Shown here piece by piece: positions 1-5,304 of a DNA stretch of 5,304 nt; positions within the stretch are counted from its first letter, which is position 1, and each line of letters starts with the position of its first letter. This DNA is from an uncultured Bacteroidales bacterium (lineage in GTDB: Bacteria > Bacteroidota > Bacteroidia > Bacteroidales > JAUNSR01). The notes below the pieces were generated by a model. That model was not told the origin of the DNA. It was given only the letters and a program-made list of their open reading frames with translations, and searched no databases. Made by a program: the position numbers and the translations under genes. The stretch covers positions 1 through 5,304 of the forward strand of contig CAMTOT010000226.1 of NCBI GenBank assembly GCA_947074165.1. The letters are read 5' to 3'.

Positions 1-2
1 CC

Positions 3-818
3 ACTAAGGTATTATACATTACATCAGAAATAACTCCGTATCTTCCGGAAAGTGAGATAGCAAATATTAGCCGTTACCTTCCGCAAGGTATTCAGGAAAA
101 AGGAAGAGAGATCAGAACTTTCATGCCCAAATTTGGTAATATTAATGAAAGAAGAAACCAATTGCATGAAGTGATACGTCTCTCAGGCATGAACCTGATC
201 ATTGACGATACAGACCACCCGCTAATAATTAAAGTTGCCTCTATACAGGCTGCCAGAATGCAGGTGTACTTCATTGATAATGAGGACTACTTTCAACGTA
301 AAGCGACCTTGACCGACGACAACGGAGTAGAGTTTGCAGACAATGAAGAGCGTAGTATATTCTTCATTCGCGGTGTACTCGAAACTGTAAAAAAATTAAG
401 ATGGGTACCGGATATTATCCACTGTCACGGATGGATGACAGCGCTTACTCCATTATATATCAAAAAGGCTTATGCAGATGATCCTTGTTTTAAAAACTCA
501 AAGATTGTATACTCAGTATATAATGATGATTTTAAAGCTCCGTTCTCTGCTAATTTCTCAGACAAACTACTTCTTGAGGGGATTGAAGATTCAGATGTTG
601 AAGCAATTAAAAATGCTACGGTTAGTTTCTCTGATCTCTCTAAACTGGCTATCAAATATAGCGACGGTGTGATAAAAGGAAGCACCGACAGCAATCAGGA
701 AGTTATGGATTTCGCCCAAAACAGCGGACTACCGGTTTTAGACTTCCAGTCTCCGGAGGAATACATTGAAAAATACAATGAATTCTACGACGTTGTCTGG
801 GAAGAATCAAATAAATGA
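3..818 (+). CDS. Stand-alone GT5 N-terminal domain protein (glycogen/starch synthase-like), 5' partial
   Basis: Reading frame 3 is open from the window edge to the TGA at 816-818 (271 visible codons). The frame upstream of the ATG at 123 is clearly part of the protein: it begins TKVLYITSEITPYLPES, the usual first beta-strand of a GT5 synthase domain. The true start is therefore just left of the window and the ATG at 123 is internal. Visible residues 140-144 read HCHGW, the counterpart of HxHDW in GlgA. Only the N-terminal Rossmann domain (Glyco_transf_5 type) is present. A complete GlgA is about 480 residues, with a C-terminal domain that binds ADP-glucose; here translation stops after a short acidic tail. 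The K-x-G-G-L motif is absent, and the catalytic His of 'IHN' is Tyr (YN at visible residues 173-174). Such short proteins are routinely labelled glycogen synthase in Bacteroidetes, but catalysis by this chain alone looks unlikely. It probably shares a transcript with the downstream lipoprotein. Confidence 0.85.
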   Translation, partial: TKVLYITSEITPYLPESEIANISRYLPQGIQEKGREIRTFMPKFGNINERRNQLHEVIRLSGMNLIIDDTDHPLIIKVASIQAARMQVYFIDNEDYFQRKATLTDDNGVEFADNEERSIFFIRGVLETVKKLRWVPDIIHCHGWMTALTPLYIKKAYADDPCFKNSKIVYSVYNDDFKAPFSANFSDKLLLEGIEDSDVEAIKNATVSFSDLSKLAIKYSDGVIKGSTDSNQEVMDFAQNSGLPVLDFQSPEEYIEKYNEFYDVVWEESNK

Positions 819-891
819 TTTACTCCAGTGAGGTAAGTACCGTTTCTTAAGGCTTATACGGACTTATCAATAAACAACTAAAACTATTCAG

Positions 892-2388
892 ATGAAAATA
901 AAGAATTTAGCCCTTTTCTCATTAGGTGTTTTGTTTTTTGCTTCTTGTAGTGATGATTTAAGTACATTGGGTTCTTCGGTACGCCCTTCGGGTGAAGACC
1001 TTGACATTAAGAGTTCGACTATGACTCTTGAGTCTCGTACTTTCAAATCAGATTCTGTGTACGCGAGAACGTCTGTTCCTTTACTTGGGGAAATTGTTGA
1101 TAAGTTCTATGGTACTATACGCTCGGATTACGCGGGACAGTTTTATGTAGAACCGAAATTCAATCTCGATATTGCAACGGATGACTCAACATATTTCTGT
1201 ATTTCTAAAGATCATCCTTACGGATATAAAGACTCTTTGGTAAATAACGCGTTAGACTCAATTGTTTTGAGTATTTATTACAACGGATATATAGGTGACT
1301 CTCTTACACCTATGACTGTTACGGCGTATGAGCTAGAGAAAAAATTGCCAAAGAACTTCTATTCAAATATGGATATTGAGAAATATATCCCATCTAAAAA
1401 AGAACTTGGCAAGAAAACATATACAGGTATTGATATGACTATCAGTGACTCAATTAAGAACACCAGTAGTTACGTGCCTTATGTAGATATCAAGCTAAGC
1501 AACGAGTTTGCAAAAAGATTCTATAAAGCAATTACAGAAACACCTGAAGTTTTCAATGATCAGGAAAGCTTTCAGGAATTTTTCCAGGGAGTTTATCTGA
1601 AAAACACTCAGGGTAACGGTACGATAATAAAAGTTATCAGAACCGATATTACAATGTTTTACAGAACTTACCATAATCTTGCTCCCGGAGGAGCCCCTCT
1701 TGTAGGTGCTTCAGGAAAAGATAGTTCTTATGTTGCGAACCGCGTTAAATATATCGGGATAAGCCCGGATGTGGTACAGGTAAACAGTGTAAGATATACG
1801 AACGAGCAGGAAAACGAAGACAAAATCATGAACTGCGATTCCGCGACTTATGTTACATCTCCGGCAGGATATTTTACAGAAATTGATATCCCTGTAGGTA
1901 AAATAGCTAAAGAGCGTAATTCTTTCGATGCTGATAAACGCTTTGTAAATGGTATATCTTTAAATGTACAGGCTTACAAGCCGGTGGCTGACATTTTTTA
2001 CTCGACTCCTCCAAGCTATATGCTACTTGTGAGAAGAGACAAAATGAATGAGTTTTTTGAGCAAAACAGTATTCCAGATTCTAAAGAATCATTTGCTGCA
2101 AGCTACGCCTCAGATTCAACGAGCGGCTATTGGAGATATAACTTCGGAAATATAAACAGACTGGTTATCGAATATGTAAAAAAAGAGCATGGCGATAATT
2201 ATGATGAAGTACCGGAAGATGCAGTTATTAAAATGGCTATGGTTCCTGTTTCTGCAACAATTAACAGTTACGGCTATTTTACTAAAATGACAAACTTCTT
2301 TTCTCCTTCAGGAGTTGTACTTAAGAGTGGTAAAAATCCTCAGGAAACCACTATTATATATACACTCCAGAATAAGAACGATAATTAA
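892..2388 (+). CDS. DUF4270 family outer-membrane/surface lipoprotein
   Basis: This is a 498-residue protein with a type II signal peptide. It has a basic start (MKIKN), a hydrophobic core at residues 6-17 and a lipobox FASC with the acylated Cys at residue 19. The residues after the Cys are SDD, resembling the acidic lipoprotein export signal described in Bacteroides for proteins flipped to the cell surface. The mature part is rich in Ser, Tyr and Asp and predicted mostly beta. The block LLGEIVDKFYG (64-74) and the C-terminal segment around FFSPSGVVLKSG match what I recall of DUF4270, a Bacteroidetes-specific family without an assigned function. No enzyme motif is seen. The start at 892 is fixed by the signal peptide; the leader is A-rich without a clear Shine-Dalgarno. 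It lies 73 bp downstream of the GT5-like gene with no terminator between them, so co-transcription is likely. In Bacteroidetes these two families are often neighbours (recalled, not checked). The family call is good; the function is unknown. Confidence 0.83.
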   Translation: MKIKNLALFSLGVLFFASCSDDLSTLGSSVRPSGEDLDIKSSTMTLESRTFKSDSVYARTSVPLLGEIVDKFYGTIRSDYAGQFYVEPKFNLDIATDDSTYFCISKDHPYGYKDSLVNNALDSIVLSIYYNGYIGDSLTPMTVTAYELEKKLPKNFYSNMDIEKYIPSKKELGKKTYTGIDMTISDSIKNTSSYVPYVDIKLSNEFAKRFYKAITETPEVFNDQESFQEFFQGVYLKNTQGNGTIIKVIRTDITMFYRTYHNLAPGGAPLVGASGKDSSYVANRVKYIGISPDVVQVNSVRYTNEQENEDKIMNCDSATYVTSPAGYFTEIDIPVGKIAKERNSFDADKRFVNGISLNVQAYKPVADIFYSTPPSYMLLVRRDKMNEFFEQNSIPDSKESFAASYASDSTSGYWRYNFGNINRLVIEYVKKEHGDNYDEVPEDAVIKMAMVPVSATINSYGYFTKMTNFFSPSGVVLKSGKNPQETTIIYTLQNKNDN

Positions 2389-2414
2389 AGATCAAGCAAC
2401 GGTTAATCCGAAAC

Positions 2415-2465
2415 TATAAAACAAAAAAGGATGATTCATTAAGAATCATCCTTTTTTGTTTTATA
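2415..2465. terminator. Bidirectional intrinsic terminator between convergent genes
   Basis: A perfect inverted repeat has 23-bp arms (2415-2437 and 2443-2465) around the 5-nt loop ATTAA. The core stem is GGATGATTC/GAATCATCC. Each arm is flanked by an A-run on the entering side that becomes TTTTTTGTTTT on the exiting side, so on either strand the hairpin is followed by a U-tract. It sits 26 bp after the stop of the lipoprotein gene and 27 bp after the stop of the GH57 gene, as expected for a shared terminator of two converging transcripts. Confidence 0.95.
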
Positions 2466-2492
2466 AATAGAGTATTTTAATTACCCCAAATA

Positions 2493-3908
2493 TTATTTTA
2501 TCTCTTGCAACTCTGCCAGTTCAATCTCCGCCGCGATATCTTTCTTTGGCGTTCTTGGTTTTGACTCCTTTGGTTTTGCTACAATCTTCTCTTTATCTGA
2601 TTTACACTTCTCAAGCATAGTTTTCGCTCTGTCAAGTCTGTCCTCCAGTTTATTGATCTCCTTAGCCTGATTTTCTATCGTAGTAAGAAGTCCGCTCAGC
2701 TCTTCATTGTCTATTGAAGTAGGATACTGCTGCTGAACACGCATAATAAAGTCGGACAAAACATTCATATAGTTGGTAAACGCTTCGTAAGGTGAATCAT
2801 ATGGACTGAAAAGCTTATGCATCGCGCCATCAGACTTACGTTTAGTACTCATATAGTAAAAGTGATCAGAGCTCTGAAGATAATCCCAGTCCTGAAGCAA
2901 ACGTCTGTCATTACAAAGTCTTACTCTTTCGCCAAGACTATAAAGAGTATTGCAAGCCTCTTTCTGCAACTCATTACCAAGCCATGCGCTAGTGTCGCGC
3001 TCCTCATCCGCCCATGAGATAGGGTGAGTAACAGACATTACTCCGGCAGCCGGCGTATTGTCAATAACCTCGGAAGGAGTAGAGAAAGTGATACCTTTTG
3101 ATTCTGCAAATCTTGGCAACGCTTTCATAAATTCAAATATACCTGTTCCGGCAGGTTGCATCGAACCAAATGTTTCGTAGTTCATAAATAGATTGACAAC
3201 CTTTTCTTCTGTAGGAAGCTCATCAATCCAGTTTATAAATTTATCTGCTGTAAGCGGATAGTCTGCCCAGTCATATTTAGAGAAATTGAAAGAGATGTCA
3301 TCACTAAGCTTTGAGTTTTTAAGCAATAGTTTAAGATCAGGGTTACAAGCCGATGAGTAAACATAGTTAGGGCTCTTCCATCCAAGAATATGTTTTGCGC
3401 CTTCAGTAATAACGCCTTTATATCCAAGATCGGATATAATCTGACCAATCTCATCTGAATATATAAGCTCTGTATTTCTTATAACTCGTGGTTTCTGTCC
3501 GAAAAGATCCTCTATCATCTCATCGTGCATTTTCAATTGACGCTCGAATCCCTCAACATCTACAAGAGAAGCCAGTGAGTGAGAGTATGTTTCTGAAAGA
3601 AACTCGATGCAACCTGTAGCTGCAAGTTCCTTCATGCTATCAATAAATTCGGGAGCATAAATCTGAAGCTGCTCAAGCACAACTCCTGAGAATGAAAATG
3701 CAGCCTTAAAACGGCCCTCTGATTTTCGTATCATCTCAAGTATAGTCTGATTAGCCGGGATATATGATTTGCGGGCAATATCCTTAATTATATCCTCATT
3801 ATTGAAATCATCATAATAATAATGATCACTGCCGATATCAAAGAATCTGTATCTTTTTAGACGAAACGGCTGATGTATCTGGAAATAAAAACAAATTGTT
3901 CTCATCAT
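2493..3908 (-). CDS. GH57 alpha-amylase-like protein (MJ1611-type) with catalytic Asp replaced by Asn
   Basis: This is a 471-residue cytoplasmic protein with no signal peptide, close to the length of archaeal MJ1611-type GH57 amylases. The five GH57 conserved regions can be followed: HQP at residues 12-14, GVVLEQ at 75-80, RNTELIY at 144-150 (E147 is the expected nucleophile), FMNYETFG at 241-248, and WADEERDTSAWLGN at 299-312. In region 4 the general acid/base is normally Asp; here it is Asn243 (AAC, + strand 3180-3182). The enzyme may thus be weak, inactive, or a glucan-binding relative. Amylase-like GH57 homologues lacking catalytic residues have been described from Bacteroidetes. The catalytic-like part ends near residue 395. 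Beyond it are a heptad-like coiled coil (about 402-440) and a Lys/Pro-rich tail ending in an acidic helix. The first of two consecutive ATGs is used; either is possible. The gene follows the GT4 gene by 49 bp, with no terminator between, so it is probably the distal gene of a glycogen operon. Confidence 0.9.
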   Translation of the reverse strand: MMRTICFYFQIHQPFRLKRYRFFDIGSDHYYYDDFNNEDIIKDIARKSYIPANQTILEMIRKSEGRFKAAFSFSGVVLEQLQIYAPEFIDSMKELAATGCIEFLSETYSHSLASLVDVEGFERQLKMHDEMIEDLFGQKPRVIRNTELIYSDEIGQIISDLGYKGVITEGAKHILGWKSPNYVYSSACNPDLKLLLKNSKLSDDISFNFSKYDWADYPLTADKFINWIDELPTEEKVVNLFMNYETFGSMQPAGTGIFEFMKALPRFAESKGITFSTPSEVIDNTPAAGVMSVTHPISWADEERDTSAWLGNELQKEACNTLYSLGERVRLCNDRRLLQDWDYLQSSDHFYYMSTKRKSDGAMHKLFSPYDSPYEAFTNYMNVLSDFIMRVQQQYPTSIDNEELSGLLTTIENQAKEINKLEDRLDRAKTMLEKCKSDKEKIVAKPKESKPRTPKKDIAAEIELAELQEIK

Positions 3909-3957
3909 TATATAGTATTAAATTATTCTTTGTGTTTGTTAATCTCTTATGTACGAT

Positions 3958-5220
3958 TTAATATGCAAGACATTTCTTATATATATCAATAACTTTCTGA
4001 CCTGCATACTCCCACTTTATCTCATCTACCTCACTTTTGCCTTCATGCTTAAGGAAATTGTACATAGATGGATAAGTAATAATAGAATACATAGCGTCTG
4101 CCATAGCATCAATGTCCCAATAATCAATTTTTATAGCGTTATCCAAAATCTCCGCGCATCCCGATTGCTTTGATATAATAGTAGGTACACCTACCTGCAT
4201 CGCCTCAAGGGGAGAAATTCCAAACGGCTCAGATACAGAAGGCATCACGTAAACATCACTCGCCTTCAACATTTCATATACGGCCTTACCTTTCAAAAAG
4301 CCGGTAAAATGAAATCTGTCGGCTATACCTCGCCTTGCGGCAAGTCTTATCATATCATTCATCATGTCGCCGCTGCCTGCCATTACGAAACGTGCGTTTT
4401 TGGCCTTCTTCAATACTTTGGCTGCCGCCTCAACAAAATACTCAGGCCCTTTCTGCATTGTAATACGTCCCAGGAAAGTAATGATCTTATCGTTTGTACC
4501 GCGATTCATAACTATATTCTGAATCTCCTGACTCATCGGCTCCACTGCATTATGCACTGTAGTAACCTTAGCCGGATCTATTCCGTATTTTTCAATAACA
4601 GTATTACGAGTCAGATTACTTACCGTTATAATATGATCTGCGTGATGCATCCCGTCTTTCTCAATAGCAAATACCGTTGGATTAACGTTACCACGGCTTC
4701 TGTCAAAATCGGTAGCGTGTACATGTATAACAAGCGGTCTACCTGTGATCTGCTTGGCATGTATACCTGCCGGATAAGTCAGCCAGTCATGAGAGTGGAT
4801 AATATCAAACTGCTCTTTACGAGCTATTACACCCGCTACAATAGAGTAATTATTAATCTCTTCAATCAGATTGTCAGGATATCTGCCAGAAAACTCGATA
4901 CACCCTAAATCATTCAGATGTAAATAATTAAAATCCGCGTATATATTATCACGCAGTTCATAGTACTCTTGAGGATTCATTACATGGCCCTGACGTTTTT
5001 GGACATAATCCCAGCTTACATCACGATAAGCGATAGGAGTGTTTGTAGCTCCTATAATATGAGCGAAAGTCTTCTCTTCATCTCCTATTGGCTTTGGTAT
5101 AACAAAGGTTATATCCATGTCACCACACTTTTCCATCCCCTTTGTAAGTCCATAGCTGGCTGTCCCCAATCCTCCAAGAATATGCGGTGGGAACTCCCAC
5201 CCAAACATTAGTGCTTTCAT
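3958..5220 (-). CDS. GT4 family glycosyltransferase, probable glycogen/alpha-glucan synthase
   Basis: This is a complete 420-residue GT-B retaining glycosyltransferase. The N-terminal domain has MKALMFGWEFPPHILGGLG, with the glycine loop GGLG at residues 16-19, then HSHDW at 142-146 and HVHATDFDRSRGN at 166-178 (equivalent to the catalytic His region). The C-terminal donor domain starts near residue 245 with FLGRITMQKGPE (R252 and K257, predicted phosphate contacts) and carries SEPFGISPLEA, whose E331 and E339 form the E-x7-E motif. No signal peptide or membrane segment is seen, so it is cytosolic. The nucleotide sugar (ADP- or UDP-glucose) cannot be read from the sequence. Pairing with a GH57 protein suggests glycogen synthesis or remodelling; a trehalose- or sucrose-type GT4 role is less likely from context. 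The start at 5220 is supported by the N-terminal strand beginning immediately. Compared with the GT5-like gene in this window, this one retains every expected catalytic element. Confidence 0.88.
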   Translation of the reverse strand: MKALMFGWEFPPHILGGLGTASYGLTKGMEKCGDMDITFVIPKPIGDEEKTFAHIIGATNTPIAYRDVSWDYVQKRQGHVMNPQEYYELRDNIYADFNYLHLNDLGCIEFSGRYPDNLIEEINNYSIVAGVIARKEQFDIIHSHDWLTYPAGIHAKQITGRPLVIHVHATDFDRSRGNVNPTVFAIEKDGMHHADHIITVSNLTRNTVIEKYGIDPAKVTTVHNAVEPMSQEIQNIVMNRGTNDKIITFLGRITMQKGPEYFVEAAAKVLKKAKNARFVMAGSGDMMNDMIRLAARRGIADRFHFTGFLKGKAVYEMLKASDVYVMPSVSEPFGISPLEAMQVGVPTIISKQSGCAEILDNAIKIDYWDIDAMADAMYSIITYPSMYNFLKHEGKSEVDEIKWEYAGQKVIDIYKKCLAY

Positions 5221-5258
5221 AGTATTATTTCTCAGGATTATAGTTTTCCAATAAGTTC
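5221..5258 (-). other. Leader of the GT4 gene, possibly including the last codons of a preceding gene
   Basis: These 38 bp are the only genomic sequence left upstream of the GT4 start. Read on the - strand they contain a short open stretch, E-L-I-G-K-L followed by TAA (5258-5238), then 17 bp to the ATG with GAGAAA as a weak possible ribosome-binding site. The stretch could be the C-terminus of an upstream operon gene such as a debranching enzyme, but six codons cannot establish this. No promoter can be recognised. Confidence 0.3.
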
Positions 5259-5304
5259 AGATCGGAAGAGCACACGTCTGAACTCCAGTCACCGCTCATT
5301 ATCT
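5259..5304 (+). other. Illumina TruSeq adapter and i7 index (sequencing artefact, not genomic)
   Basis: From 5259 the sequence begins AGATCGGAAGAGC and continues as the standard 34-base TruSeq index-side adapter through 5292. It is followed by the 8-base index CGCTCATT (5293-5300), which I recognise as the TruSeq HT i7 barcode D703, and ATCT (5301-5304), the first bases of the flow-cell P7 segment. The match is exact and in the correct order. This is untrimmed adapter at a contig end and should be masked. Confidence 0.98.

Noticed and set aside
123..125. ATG as the start of the GT5-like gene
   Set aside because: The 40 codons upstream in the same frame encode the expected first strand and helix of the domain, so the true start is beyond the left edge.
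834..866. Imperfect hairpin in the gap between the GT5-like gene and the lipoprotein gene (TAAGT-a-CCGT pairing with ACGGACTTA, 14-nt loop)
   Set aside because: It has one bulge, a large loop, only four G:C pairs and no following T-tract. It is not a credible terminator, and there is no sign of a riboswitch.
3909..3957. Possible separate promoter for the GH57 gene in the 49-bp gap
   Set aside because: The AT-rich gap shows no recognisable Bacteroidetes -33/-7 pair (TTTG and TAnnTTTG) and no terminator. Co-transcription with the GT4 gene is simpler.
4309..4908. 199-codon open frame on the + strand inside the GT4 gene
   Set aside because: It lies antisense to a gene with clear family motifs. 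Its composition (Cys-, His- and Tyr-rich, no domain) is typical of a shadow frame.
5259..5304. The 46-bp GC-richer end segment as a regulatory site or foreign insertion
   Set aside because: It matches the TruSeq adapter, index and P7 order exactly, so it is a library artefact.

Overview
The window reads as AT-rich chromosomal DNA from a member of the Bacteroidales (Bacteroides/Parabacteroides-like). This rests on a DUF4270-type lipoprotein with an acidic post-cysteine surface-export motif, a stand-alone GT5-domain 'glycogen synthase' of the kind found in Bacteroidetes, an MJ1611-like GH57 protein next to a GT4 glycosyltransferase, and A-rich leaders without clear Shine-Dalgarno sites. No mobile element, CRISPR array, tRNA or rRNA is visible.

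Layout: two gene pairs converge on one terminator. On the + strand, a glycogen/starch-synthase N-domain protein (3-818, 5' end cut by the window) is followed after 73 bp by a DUF4270 outer-membrane lipoprotein (892-2388). A near-ideal bidirectional intrinsic terminator (2415-2465) separates this pair from the - strand pair, which is transcribed from the right: a GT4 glycosyltransferase/glycogen-synthase-like enzyme (5220-3958) and then a GH57 alpha-amylase-like protein (3908-2493), 49 bp apart and probably one operon.

The right end is not genomic. From 5259 to 5304 the sequence is an Illumina TruSeq read-2-side adapter followed by an 8-base i7 index and the start of the flow-cell tail. Genomic DNA therefore stops at 5258, 38 bp upstream of the GT4 start codon. 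The upstream gene of that operon is missing; in related genomes, from memory, it is a glycogen debranching enzyme.

Functionally the locus is a glycogen/alpha-glucan module. The GT4 protein keeps the full two-domain GT-B architecture with its E-x7-E donor-site motif and is the best candidate for the active glucan synthase. The GT5 protein is one Rossmann domain lacking the K-x-G-G motif, the catalytic His and the nucleotide-binding domain. The GH57 protein keeps the nucleophile-type Glu (E147) but has Asn (N243) where the catalytic Asp is expected. Two of the three glycogen-type proteins therefore look catalytically altered and may act as scaffold, regulator or glucan-binding partners. That is inference. 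No wholly new system is evident; these altered active sites are the most interesting biology here.
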